Shown in pieces: positions 18,839-26,948 of a stretch of DNA of 64,000 nt. The notes beneath the pieces are model-generated. The model saw only the letters and a list, made by a program, of their open reading frames with translations. It did no database searches and had not been told where the DNA came from. This stretch comes from Jiulongibacter sp966250325 (GTDB lineage Bacteria > Bacteroidota > Bacteroidia > Cytophagales > Spirosomataceae), in assembly GCA_966250325.1 (NCBI GenBank), contig CBINGY010000012.1:1-64000 (forward strand). The letters run 5' to 3'. Within the stretch, counting starts at the first letter, position 1. Each line of letters begins with the position of its first letter. The translations under genes and the position numbers were made by a program.

Positions 18839-19369
18839 ATGAAAAAGCTACTTCTGATTTTCGCCGCTGCTATTGCAGGTTTTACATCATGTTCGGGCCC
18901 GGCTGGTCCTGTAGGGCCTCAGGGACCTGCCGGTGAAGATGGCGGTTTGGTATATGCCCAGGCCATTGAACTCATCGTGGATTTCACTCCGGCAAATAAT
19001 TATAAAATCGTGGAACCTTTCGGTTTTGAGGTTTTTCCGGCAGATGTGCCTTTAGTGTTTATCCGTTGGGAAGTGGATGATAGCGGAACCGAAATCTGGA
19101 GACCTCTACCTCAGACAGCCTATCTGAATGCCGGATTACTCACCTACAATTATGATTTCACGCAAGGTGACTTCTCCCTATTTCTGGATGGTACCGTACC
19201 CAATTTTGCCAATCTTCCCGGTGAGTATCTGAATGACCAGGTTTTCAGAGTGGTGGTGGTGCCATCAGAATTCCTTGAAAAAGGCAGACTAAAGTCTAAG
19301 ACTTACAAAGACATCACAGAGAGTTTAGGGTTGAAAGAAAATGACTTTATCAAAAGAGACCTGAGATAA
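18839..19369 (+). CDS. Lipoprotein with short collagen-like segment
   Basis: The product (176 residues from the ATG at 18839; an ATG at 18830 adds three) has a lipoprotein signal ending FTSC and then five Gly-x-y repeats (GPAGPVGPQGPAGEDGG). The remaining 140 residues form a beta-rich domain containing FIRWEVDDSGTEIWRPLPQT, with no recognised family. Collagen-like starts of this kind occur on many Bacteroidota surface lipoproteins with the same C-terminal domain. It is a single gene with its own terminator and no evident partner. Confidence 0.8.
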   Translation: MKKLLLIFAAAIAGFTSCSGPAGPVGPQGPAGEDGGLVYAQAIELIVDFTPANNYKIVEPFGFEVFPADVPLVFIRWEVDDSGTEIWRPLPQTAYLNAGLLTYNYDFTQGDFSLFLDGTVPNFANLPGEYLNDQVFRVVVVPSEFLEKGRLKSKTYKDITESLGLKENDFIKRDLR

Positions 19370-19380
19370 CTATTCAACTG

Positions 19381-19412
19381 AAAGGCTACTATCAAACGAT
19401 GGTAGCCTTTTT
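19381..19412 (+). terminator. Rho-independent terminator
   Basis: AAAGGCTAC and GTAGCCTTT form the outer stem, extended inward by ATC/GAT with one mismatch, and are followed by a short T-run. It sits just after the stop of the collagen-like lipoprotein gene. Confidence 0.8.
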
Positions 19413-19428
19413 ACTTCTGTATTCACCT

Positions 19429-21036
19429 ATGAAAAGATTAGTACTTCTTCTGCTCATTAGTAGTCAAGGGTTTTCACAACAGGCTTCTGAGCTTCCATTG
19501 GTTTTCATAGATACACAAGGCCGTACCATTCGGGATGAACCAAAAACGGAAGCACTCATTCAGATTATTGACAATGGAGAAGGAAAAGTCAACAAATCCG
19601 GTGATACACCGGTATTCGTTGAAAAAATTGGCATAGAATATAGAGGTTCGTCTTCTCAGATGTTTCCGAAAAAACCCTATGGTTTTGAAACATGGGATGA
19701 CAAAGGCGAGGACCTGGATGTTTCTCTCTTTGGGTGGCCCGAAGAAAGCGACTGGATTCTCTTTGCTTCTTACAATGAAAAGAGCCTTATACACAATGTT
19801 CTTGCCATGCGAATTGCCCGAGAAATGGGATTGTACGCCAGCAGAACAAAATATGTGGAACTCTATGTAAACAAGGATTACCAGGGCGTTTATGTGCTCT
19901 TGGAAAAAGTCAAACGGGATAAGGGAAGAGTTGATATTGCCAAGCTTGATCCCGAAGAAGAATCTGGCGATGATCTCACAGGAGGCTATATCCTGAAAAT
20001 TGATAAGAACACAGGCACCAACATCGGTAGTTTTTTCTCGGATTATACAAATGTGGGGAGCGGTTTCAAACCTACCGAGTTTCTCTATGAATATCCTGAT
20101 CCACCAACTCTGAAACAGCAGGAGTATATCAGGGATTATGTCAAGCGTTTCGAGAAATCGCTCATGCAAAATCAGTTTGTTTCTGCTGCTGATAATTACC
20201 GGGACTACATCGACATGAAATCCTTTGTTTTCGTGACACTTCTTAATGAAATAACCAAGAATGTAGATGCCTACAGAATAAGCACTTTCCTGTACAAAGA
20301 CAAAGACAGCAATGATGGGAAATTAACCCTGGGACCACCGTGGGATTATGACCTGAGTTTTGGTAATGCCAATTACTGTGAGGGGCAGTTTACAAATGGT
20401 TTTGCCTACAGATTTAACTACGTTTGTCCCGGTGACAACTGGTTTGTGCCCTTCTGGTGGGATCGTTTTCTTTCAGACCCCACATTCGTAGAATTGATGA
20501 GGCAAACTTACGATGATCTGAGAACCAATGGTGTGCTTCAGGAAGCGGAGCTGATGAAGATTATTGACCAATACGCTTCAGAAATAGAAAAGGCTCAGCT
20601 CCGAAACTTCAATAAATGGCCGGTATTAGGAATGTACGTTTGGCCACAACCTTCACCCTATGCAACCACCTGGTGGGAAGAAGTGAATGAATTGAAATTT
20701 TGGCTATCCGCCCGATTGCGATGGCTGGATGCCAATCTACCCGGATCAACAAATGAGGTGCTTGCCACTATGCCCAAAGCGGAAGAAATTCAGGTTTATC
20801 CCAACCCATTCACCGAGACTATTTCCGTAAAAATCCAAATTTCTGTCAAATCAAACGTTAATATTGACCTAATCAATGCATTAGGACAGGTGGTGCATTC
20901 AGAAAACCAGACGTTGCAGGCAGGAAATCAGGTGGTTTATCTGGAAATTGACGAAAAAGCCAAATCAGAGCACATCTATGCCTTAAGAGTGCGGTACGAG
21001 GGAAAAGAGGAACTGTTTAAGCTGGTAAAGAATTAG
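19429..21036 (+). CDS. CotH-like kinase with type IX secretion signal
   Basis: From the ATG at 19429 the product has 535 residues and a signal peptide (MKRLVLLLLISSQGFSQQ). An upstream in-frame ATG at 19399 lies within the preceding terminator and is rejected. The CotH domain (about 50-410) shows YRGSSSQMFPKKPYGFET, DWILFASYNEKSLIHNVLA, the lysine-containing YVLLEKVKRD and the metal-binding GPPWDYDLSFGNAN. CotH proteins are atypical kinases that phosphorylate secreted proteins. Residues about 455-535 (VYPNPFTETISV to the end) are a type A sorting domain for the type IX system. The protein is therefore predicted to reach the cell surface. It overlaps the convergent elaA-like gene by 20 bases. 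Confidence 0.9.
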   Translation: MKRLVLLLLISSQGFSQQASELPLVFIDTQGRTIRDEPKTEALIQIIDNGEGKVNKSGDTPVFVEKIGIEYRGSSSQMFPKKPYGFETWDDKGEDLDVSLFGWPEESDWILFASYNEKSLIHNVLAMRIAREMGLYASRTKYVELYVNKDYQGVYVLLEKVKRDKGRVDIAKLDPEEESGDDLTGGYILKIDKNTGTNIGSFFSDYTNVGSGFKPTEFLYEYPDPPTLKQQEYIRDYVKRFEKSLMQNQFVSAADNYRDYIDMKSFVFVTLLNEITKNVDAYRISTFLYKDKDSNDGKLTLGPPWDYDLSFGNANYCEGQFTNGFAYRFNYVCPGDNWFVPFWWDRFLSDPTFVELMRQTYDDLRTNGVLQEAELMKIIDQYASEIEKAQLRNFNKWPVLGMYVWPQPSPYATTWWEEVNELKFWLSARLRWLDANLPGSTNEVLATMPKAEEIQVYPNPFTETISVKIQISVKSNVNIDLINALGQVVHSENQTLQAGNQVVYLEIDEKAKSEHIYALRVRYEGKEELFKLVKN

Positions 21037-21484
21037 ACCTGATCATGTAAGAATGTGGTATTCCGTCTTCCTCAAACTCAATTCCGGTATCTTCAAATCC
21101 CAATCCGGTATAAAATCGGTTCAGATACTTTTGAGCTCCAATCTTTATGGGATGATTCCCAAAAAGCTCCAGGCAATTCTGAACAGACCTGTGCATGAGG
21201 AGTTTTCCGGTACCCTCTTTGCGGTAACTCTGCTTTAGCACAACTCTGCCAATAGCGGTATAACCTTCGAAATAGACATCCCGATCAAATAATCGGGTGC
21301 AACCTACCAGGCAATCTCCATCAAAGGCCATCAGATGATAGGCCAGCTGATCTTTGCGATCAAGATCCTGGTAATGACAGTTTTGCTCGATCACAAAAAT
21401 TTCGATACGGAGCCTCAGAATTTCGTAAAGCTCATTCAGTGAGAGCTCATCATACTTTTTACAAATCCAGTTTAGTTGCTTCAT
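21017..21484 (-). CDS. ElaA-type GNAT N-acetyltransferase
   Basis: A 155-residue cytoplasmic acetyltransferase. The start ...LYEILRLRIEIFVIEQNC, the segment YQDLDRKDQLAYHL and the acetyl-CoA loop IGRVVLKQSYRKEGTGKLL are characteristic of ElaA in the GNAT superfamily. The substrate of ElaA is not established. It ends the minus-strand run that begins with hisS, 14 bases after the brkB-like gene, and its last codons overlap the end of the CotH gene on the other strand. Confidence 0.9.
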   Translation of the reverse strand: MKQLNWICKKYDELSLNELYEILRLRIEIFVIEQNCHYQDLDRKDQLAYHLMAFDGDCLVGCTRLFDRDVYFEGYTAIGRVVLKQSYRKEGTGKLLMHRSVQNCLELFGNHPIKIGAQKYLNRFYTGLGFEDTGIEFEEDGIPHSYMIRSNSLPA

Positions 21485-21498
21485 TTTCTTAGAATGCC

Positions 21499-22428
21499 TT
21501 ATTCTTCTGAATTATCTGTGGCAGCGTGTTCCTGAGCCAGGGCATCACGCAGGCTGCTATTAATCTCGAATCCAAGGATAATGATTAAAACAATCAAATA
21601 TATCCATACCATTAAGCCTATGAGCGTACCTATAGAACCATAGAGGCGGTTGTAACTATTAAAATTACCGAGATAATAGCTAAAGAGGTTTGTGGCCAGT
21701 ATGCAAAGCAAAGAGGCAAAAAAAGCACCGATGTTAAAGAATCGGATTCTTTTTCCTAAGGCAGGAGCGTAATGATAAATGACGCATATTCCCAGGAAGA
21801 AAATGGTAAAAATTGACAGGTAACCGGTAAGCTGAATTAAATTAAGAATAAGAGAATCTGAGAACCACCCTATTCCCGCGATGTAGTCAATCACAAACCT
21901 ACCGACAATAAGAACGCCCACTGCTGATATCATGATTAGAATAAGTAGTCCCGTAAGCATAAAAGCAATTAAACGGGCTTTTAGATAACTTCTGGGTTCC
22001 CGGTCATCAAGCACCATGTTAAATGATCGCATCATAGCCATCATGCCGTTGGTAGCGGCATAGACAGCAAAAATGAAACCGAAAGAAAGAATGTCTACCC
22101 GCCTTCTGCTTACGATCTCCTGAATAGTGGCGGCGGCCGTATCATAAATCCCTACTGGGAGAATGGCCTTTAAAAACTCCATAATCTGTATGTCCAGATT
22201 CTCAACAGGCACATAGGGTATTAAGGTAAACAAAAAGATGGTACCCGGAAAAATGGCCAGCATTAAGCTGTAAGAAACCGCCGCCGCTCTTTGATCCAGA
22301 TCCAGAGTAATAATTTTTCTCCAAAGAATGCCGAGCACATGATGAAGAGAAACCGTAGTATCCCAGAGATAAACACTTCGTAAAAAGCGTTCAATCTGTT
22401 TTATTACGTTAAAGTCTCTTAATCTCAT
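21499..22428 (-). CDS. YihY/BrkB family inner-membrane protein
   Basis: The 309-residue protein has six predicted membrane helices and the family segments DQRAAAVSYSLMLAIFPGTI and RLYGSIGTLIGLMVWIYLIV. These are the YihY/BrkB family, once wrongly called ribonuclease BN, of uncertain function, with a suggested role in transport. It overlaps the thioesterase gene upstream by 4 bases, which indicates translational coupling in the hisS run. The C-terminal tail (about 20 residues) is acidic and polar. Confidence 0.92.
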   Translation of the reverse strand: MRLRDFNVIKQIERFLRSVYLWDTTVSLHHVLGILWRKIITLDLDQRAAAVSYSLMLAIFPGTIFLFTLIPYVPVENLDIQIMEFLKAILPVGIYDTAAATIQEIVSRRRVDILSFGFIFAVYAATNGMMAMMRSFNMVLDDREPRSYLKARLIAFMLTGLLILIMISAVGVLIVGRFVIDYIAGIGWFSDSLILNLIQLTGYLSIFTIFFLGICVIYHYAPALGKRIRFFNIGAFFASLLCILATNLFSYYLGNFNSYNRLYGSIGTLIGLMVWIYLIVLIIILGFEINSSLRDALAQEHAATDNSEE

Positions 22429-22832
22429 TCAAAATAGGGTTTCAGAACAGACTGAATAAGCTCTGGGCAAGGGATTATGCGATTTTTCGAGGTACTCATA
22501 AATACAAGCGTAGTGGTTCCATGATGAATTTTCTGTGCCTGCTCATTCATGATCTCGTAGTCAAATATAATACGAGCAGTTGGTTTTGCCCCTAGTAGCA
22601 CCCGAATGGTCAGAAGCTCGTCGTATTTAGCCGACATAATAAATCTGGACTGATTCTCATAGACCGGCATGATTACTCCATTTTCTTCCAGATCACGATA
22701 CCTGATACCCAGATTTCTGAGAGCCTCCACCCGCCCTATCTCATAGAGTCTGGCATAGTGACCATAATACATGTAACCCATCTGATCTACATCAGCGTAA
22801 CACACGCGATATGAACATTCGAAACAATACAT
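22425..22832 (-). CDS. Hotdog-fold acyl-CoA thioesterase (YbgC/FadM type)
   Basis: A 135-residue single hotdog domain. The active-site segment YADVDQMGYMYYGHYARLYEIGR has the Asp and the following aromatic-rich helix of the 4-hydroxybenzoyl-CoA thioesterase family. Such enzymes hydrolyse acyl-CoA esters in the cytoplasm; the acyl chain is unknown. It shares 1 base with the mltG stop upstream and 4 bases with brkB downstream, so it lies in a tightly coupled operon. Confidence 0.9.
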   Translation of the reverse strand: MYCFECSYRVCYADVDQMGYMYYGHYARLYEIGRVEALRNLGIRYRDLEENGVIMPVYENQSRFIMSAKYDELLTIRVLLGAKPTARIIFDYEIMNEQAQKIHHGTTTLVFMSTSKNRIIPCPELIQSVLKPYFE

Positions 22833-23869
22833 CAGAGTATTCCCCGGTCGTTCATAGCCTTATGAAAACGGGCGGCATTGGCATTATGCTCGGCGAGGGT
22901 AACTGCAAAATTGTGATATCCGGAAAAATCTTCTCTTGCACAGAAATAAACATACTGATGATTCTCATAATTTAATACTGCATCAATAGCGGCCTTCTCC
23001 GGAAGAGCAATAGGCCCCGGTGGTAAACCAAGTACCCGATACGTATTGTAAGGGGAGTCGGTTGTTAAATGTTTATGAAGGATTCTTTTGAGTGTAAAAT
23101 CACCGACGGCAAATTTCACAGTAGGATCTGCCTGAAGTGGTATTCCTCCCTTAATGCGATTTACATAAACTCCGGCTACTCTGGGCTGCTCATCACGTTT
23201 ATTAGTTTCCTGCTGTACAATGCTGGCCATGGTGCTAACTTCCACAATCGACATACCTGTTTGGCGGGCCTTTTCTCTTCTTTCTGCCGTCCAGAACTTG
23301 TCATATTCCAATTTCATACGATCCAGAAACTCATCTTCTGTAAGGGTCCACCACAAAAAATAGGTGTCGGGCAAAAACATAGACATGATGGTTTCGGGCT
23401 TAAAGCCGTACTTTTCGCAAACCACCGGATCATTCAGTTTATCCATAAGATTTTCCTTATCAATCAAAAGGTTTGCTGCAAGCTTCTCGGCAAGCTCCTC
23501 CTTCAGTCTGATATTATTAAATGTCAACTTAACCGGGTCCTGATTCCCACTTCTCAACTTCGATAAAATCTCCCTGTTTCCGGAATTCGGCGGGATTTCG
23601 TACCGCCCGGGTCTGACTTTCTCCCTATACTCCATGAATTTGCTCAAAAATCCAAAGCTGATCTGGTCATGAATCATTTTGTGAGAATTGAGGCTATCCA
23701 GAACCTGTTCATATGTGGCATTTTTGGGCACCAAAAGCACGAAAGTTTCCTTGCCATCCACATTGAGATTAGCACTTTTTAGTACCTGCCAGAAATAAAA
23801 TGAGAAGGTAGCAGCTACCGTGGTGACAATGACCAGCAAGTAGGCCAGAATCTTGTTCTTTTTAAACAT
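22832..23869 (-). CDS. mltG: Endolytic murein transglycosylase MltG
   Basis: The 345-residue protein has an N-terminal membrane anchor (ILAYLLVIVTTVAATFSFYFW), a LysM-like YceG segment and the catalytic domain with VSTMASIVQQETNKRDE, VAGVYVNRI and DSPYNTYRVLGLPPGPIALP. MltG cuts nascent peptidoglycan glycan strands in the periplasm. In the motif ASIVxxET one glutamate is retained while the other common Glu is Gln. The ATG at 23869 overlaps the hisS stop by 8 bases and gives the usual anchor; the in-frame TTG at 23881 is less likely. Confidence 0.94.
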   Translation of the reverse strand: MFKKNKILAYLLVIVTTVAATFSFYFWQVLKSANLNVDGKETFVLLVPKNATYEQVLDSLNSHKMIHDQISFGFLSKFMEYREKVRPGRYEIPPNSGNREILSKLRSGNQDPVKLTFNNIRLKEELAEKLAANLLIDKENLMDKLNDPVVCEKYGFKPETIMSMFLPDTYFLWWTLTEDEFLDRMKLEYDKFWTAERREKARQTGMSIVEVSTMASIVQQETNKRDEQPRVAGVYVNRIKGGIPLQADPTVKFAVGDFTLKRILHKHLTTDSPYNTYRVLGLPPGPIALPEKAAIDAVLNYENHQYVYFCAREDFSGYHNFAVTLAEHNANAARFHKAMNDRGIL

Positions 23870-25226
23870 GAAGTTTATCAATTATATCGTTAATAGTCAG
23901 ACTTTCCTGCTCACCTGTGAGCATGTTTTTTAAACTATAATATCCGCTTTTTATTTCGTCAGAACCTACGATCAGTACATAAGGAATTCCCTTTTTATTG
24001 GCATAGTCAAATTGCTTTTTCATTTTGGAAGCTTCGGGATATAACTCAGCAGCAATATTTTCATTCCTTAATTTTGTCAGTAAAGGTAAGCAGGCCATTA
24101 CAGTTTCTTTATCGAAGTTTACCAGAAGAACCCGTGTAGTTTCAGCAGTGCTTTCCGGAAACAATCCGAGCTCTTCCAATACGTCATAAATCCTGTCAAC
24201 CCCAAATGAAATGCCTACACCTGATAGACCCGGCATACCAAAAGTACCGGTGAGGTTATCATAACGTCCACCACCTGAGATACTACCAATCTGTACTCCG
24301 CCCGCTTTAACTTCAAAAATTGCCCCGGTATAATAACTCAAACCCCTGGCAAGTGTGGCGTCTAAAGAAACATGATGATCAGAAAGCCCAAAACCTTGAA
24401 CAAGAGTTAGTGTATTTTCCAGTTCCTTAATTCCCTTCATACCTGTTTCCGTATCACTTAGCCAGCTTTTCAGATACTCAAGAGCTGCATCGACTGGATG
24501 TGGAAGATCGAATAAAGGCTGAAGATTAGAAACTTGCTCTCTGCCAAAACCCCGTTCAGTAAGTTCCTCTTCTACCTTCTCCTTACCTATTTTGTCTAAT
24601 TTATCAATGGCAACACACAATTCACCTTCCCGGCCCGGAGCACCGATAACCTCTGAAATACCTCTCAATATCTTGCGGTTATTAACCTTAATTGTAAAAT
24701 CACTTAGCTTTAATTTCCGGAATACTTCATTCAGCATCAGAACAATTTCAGCCTCACAAATCAACGATTCTGTCCCCACCACATCGGCATCGCATTGATA
24801 AAACTCGCGGTATCTCCCTTTCTGAGGCCTGTCGGCCCGCCAAACGGGCTGCACCTGGAAACGCTTGAACGGCATTGCCAAATCGTGTCGATTCATAACC
24901 ACGTATCGGGCAAAGGGTACCGTAAGATCATATCTGAGACCTTTTTCGGCGATTTTGGGCAACATAACTTTTGAACCGCCAGACAAATCAATTTCTGTAA
25001 GCTTTGAAGCAAAATCTCCGGAATTCAGTATTTTGAAAAGAAGCTGATCTCCTTCTTCTCCGTACTTTCCCATCAGAACTGACAGATTTTCTACAGCAGG
25101 TGTTTCCAGCGGCAGAAAACCAAACTTGCGGAATACAGATTTGATAGTTTCGAGGATATAGGTTCGTTTGGCCATTACTTCCGGACCGAAATCACGCGTT
25201 CCTCTGGCTAAACTGGGTTTTGACAT
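23862..25226 (-). CDS. hisS: Histidine-tRNA ligase
   Basis: From the ATG at 25226 the enzyme has 454 residues and begins MSKPSLARGTRDFGP, as expected; the in-frame extension to 25286 would run into the promoter region and is rejected. Class II motifs are visible: GLRYDLTVPFARYVV, RPQKGRYREFYQCDADVVG and ARGLSYYTGAIFEV, with the C-terminal anticodon-binding domain after about residue 360. It charges tRNA-His. A minus-strand TACTTTTG at 25258-25265 is a candidate -7 box and supports this start. It leads the run hisS-mltG-thioesterase-brkB-elaA. Confidence 0.97.
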   Translation of the reverse strand: MSKPSLARGTRDFGPEVMAKRTYILETIKSVFRKFGFLPLETPAVENLSVLMGKYGEEGDQLLFKILNSGDFASKLTEIDLSGGSKVMLPKIAEKGLRYDLTVPFARYVVMNRHDLAMPFKRFQVQPVWRADRPQKGRYREFYQCDADVVGTESLICEAEIVLMLNEVFRKLKLSDFTIKVNNRKILRGISEVIGAPGREGELCVAIDKLDKIGKEKVEEELTERGFGREQVSNLQPLFDLPHPVDAALEYLKSWLSDTETGMKGIKELENTLTLVQGFGLSDHHVSLDATLARGLSYYTGAIFEVKAGGVQIGSISGGGRYDNLTGTFGMPGLSGVGISFGVDRIYDVLEELGLFPESTAETTRVLLVNFDKETVMACLPLLTKLRNENIAAELYPEASKMKKQFDYANKKGIPYVLIVGSDEIKSGYYSLKNMLTGEQESLTINDIIDKLHV

Positions 25227-25327
25227 GCGAAAAGTTAATCTTAGTTGAAATGTGGTACAAAAGTACGTTTTCTGCCTTAAATTCACCTACAGATTATGAA
25301 TAAGCAGATAATTCTGTTTGCGAGAGC

Positions 25328-25359
25328 TTTGTCAATTCAATCTTATATCATTACCTTTG
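25328..25359 (+). promoter_or_regulatory. Bacteroidota-type promoter of the 47-residue gene
   Basis: TTTG at 25328-25331, a 20-base spacer and TACCTTTG at 25352-25359 match the Bacteroidota housekeeping consensus TTTG-N19/20-TAnnTTTG exactly. The ATG follows 46 bases later. It is the best promoter match seen in the window. Confidence 0.75.
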
Positions 25360-25405
25360 CGACTCGTTTTGAAAAATAGGAATAAGGAATTAGACTTTTT
25401 ATACA

Positions 25406-25549
25406 ATGGCAGTTACTAGATTAAAAAGAAAAGAGCGTAGAAACAGAGCGGTAGCGAACAACAAGCAAGCCGATATTAAGCGTCTTACAAAAAGACCAGA
25501 CATCAAAAAAGTGGATGTTGAGGAGCTGAAAGCCTCTTTCTCCAACTAA
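25406..25549 (+). CDS. Small basic protein, 47 residues
   Basis: The short frame encodes MAVTRLKRKERRNRAVANN and ends VDVEELKASFSN. The N-terminal 30 residues carry a very high Arg/Lys density, typical of proteins bound to rRNA, with a small acidic C-terminal helix. A consensus promoter stands in front and a strong terminator behind, so it is a monocistronic, probably highly expressed gene. I do not recognise a named family with certainty. A ribosome-associated role is an inference from composition and expression signals only. Confidence 0.7.
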   Translation: MAVTRLKRKERRNRAVANNKQADIKRLTKRPDIKKVDVEELKASFSN

Positions 25550-25573
25550 AAGATATTTGAGTACTACAAGATC

Positions 25574-25602
25574 AGCCTCAGACTTTTCGTCTGAGGCTTT
25601 TT
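25574..25602 (+). terminator. Terminator of the 47-residue gene
   Basis: AGCCTCAGAC and GTCTGAGGCT form a perfect 10-pair stem with a 5-base loop, then five T. It lies 24 bases after the stop. On the other strand a run of A precedes the loop, so it may also serve the convergent gene. Confidence 0.9.
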
Positions 25603-25605
25603 CGT

Positions 25606-25905
25606 TTATTCCTTTTTCTTGGGTCTCTTTCTGGCCGGCTTTATTTTCCGTGAGATTCGTATGGCATCCTGCATCGCTTTATAGTTTATTCCGGCGGCGT
25701 AGAGCCAAAGCCCGATCAAAAATAACATGCTTCCAATCGCTGAAATGATGATTCGCTGAAATCTAAGCGTGGTGCCATCGTCTGCAGCACTAATAATTAA
25801 AACACCTAAGACGGCAAGAAAAGCTCCTGATATACTATTGAGTTTGTACTTCTGGCTTAGTGTTAGTTTTTTGTATCGGTTCGTTTCTGTGATTCTCTCT
25901 TGCAT
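25606..25905 (-). CDS. Small membrane protein, two helices
   Basis: A 99-residue protein with two hydrophobic helices (about residues 27-42 and 52-71) and a strongly basic C-terminus (RKIKPARKRPKKKE). Family not recognised. It is convergent with the 47-residue gene and ends beside that gene's terminator. Its reading frame is not shadowed by another gene, and the helix pattern and basic tail (positive-inside) argue that it is real. Function unknown. Confidence 0.6.
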   Translation of the reverse strand: MQERITETNRYKKLTLSQKYKLNSISGAFLAVLGVLIISAADDGTTLRFQRIIISAIGSMLFLIGLWLYAAGINYKAMQDAIRISRKIKPARKRPKKKE

Positions 25906-26053
25906 TGAAATTGATTTAAAATTCTAATTTTGACCCGCCTTTCTCCTTTGTACCTGATTTTTTTAGTCTTTGATACAAAGCCCGTCTAAGGAACCTGTTG
26001 AGAAACGCTTTTTTTTAACAAGTATGATTATATAACGGGCACATTACGAATGC

Positions 26054-26818
26054 ATGAAAAAAGTTATCAGCTTCCTTATACGGTTTGTACCTCGCAAGTA
26101 TCTGCAGCTATTCAGTCACATACCCTTAAAAATTTATGCCAGATTTATGCGGGGGAATGCCGTGGAATGCACGGTCTGTGAAAGCAAATTTAAGAAATTT
26201 TTACCTTACGGGCGGCTGGAACCACGAGAAAATGCCCTGTGCCCATCTTGTCTGTCTCTGGAAAGGCACAGACTTATGTATCTCTACCTGAAAGAAAAAA
26301 CCGGCTTTTTTTCAGACCGTCTGAGTGTACTTCACATTGCACCTGAGTACTGCTTTATTAATCGTTTTGAAAAGCTTCAGAATCTGGAATACCTCACAGC
26401 AGATATAGAATCTCCGCTGGCCAAGGTCAAAATTGACATAGAAAAAATCCAGTTTCCCGGGAATAGTTTTGATGTAATTTTCTGCAATCATGTACTCGAG
26501 CATGTGGAAAATCTGCCATTGGCCTTATCTGAACTTTACAGAGTCCTAAAGCCCGGTGGATTTGCCATCATGCAATCGCCTCAGGATATGGCGATGGATC
26601 ATACCCTGGAAGATCCCACAATCACCGATCCCCGGGAGAGAGAACGTGTCTTCAAACAATCGGATCACCTGAGACTCTTTGGAAGAGATTACGGGGATGT
26701 ATTAAGATCAGCGGGCTTTCAGGTCAAAGAAGATGATTTTGTCCAGGTAATGGACCCTTTACTGGCAAAAAGGTACGCCTTACCTATGGAAGAAATTGTG
26801 TATTTCTGCACGAAATAG
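26054..26818 (+). CDS. Zinc-ribbon class I methyltransferase
   Basis: The 254-residue protein begins with a basic amphipathic stretch, then a four-cysteine module (CTVCESKFKKF and NALCPSCLSLERHR) likely to bind zinc, and a SAM-dependent methyltransferase fold: LSVLHIAPEYCF, FDVIFCNHVLEHVENLP and YRVLKPGGFAIMQSPQ. The target is unknown. Similar cysteine-headed methyltransferases are common near polysaccharide or lipid genes. It stands alone before the large secreted enzyme gene. Base composition is like its neighbours. Confidence 0.85.
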   Translation: MKKVISFLIRFVPRKYLQLFSHIPLKIYARFMRGNAVECTVCESKFKKFLPYGRLEPRENALCPSCLSLERHRLMYLYLKEKTGFFSDRLSVLHIAPEYCFINRFEKLQNLEYLTADIESPLAKVKIDIEKIQFPGNSFDVIFCNHVLEHVENLPLALSELYRVLKPGGFAIMQSPQDMAMDHTLEDPTITDPRERERVFKQSDHLRLFGRDYGDVLRSAGFQVKEDDFVQVMDPLLAKRYALPMEEIVYFCTK

Positions 26819-26948
26819 AATTCTTTCTCCATCATAAGTTCCGGAATTCTCAGCACTCCTAATAACCTGACGATTCAAACCATTCATTGATCGGTTTCAT
26901 TTGTCATACCCGGCGTGGGTTGTAATTTTCTGCTTTAATTCAACCCGA

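Noticed and set aside
19474..20169. 231-residue open frame on the minus strand inside the CotH gene
   Set aside because: It lies wholly opposite a well-supported gene, has no recognisable motif, and is an expected by-product of that gene's codon use.
26000..26053. Possible attachment site or mobile-element edge before the methyltransferase gene
   Set aside because: No integrase, tRNA end or matching repeat was found; the stretch is simply AT-rich.
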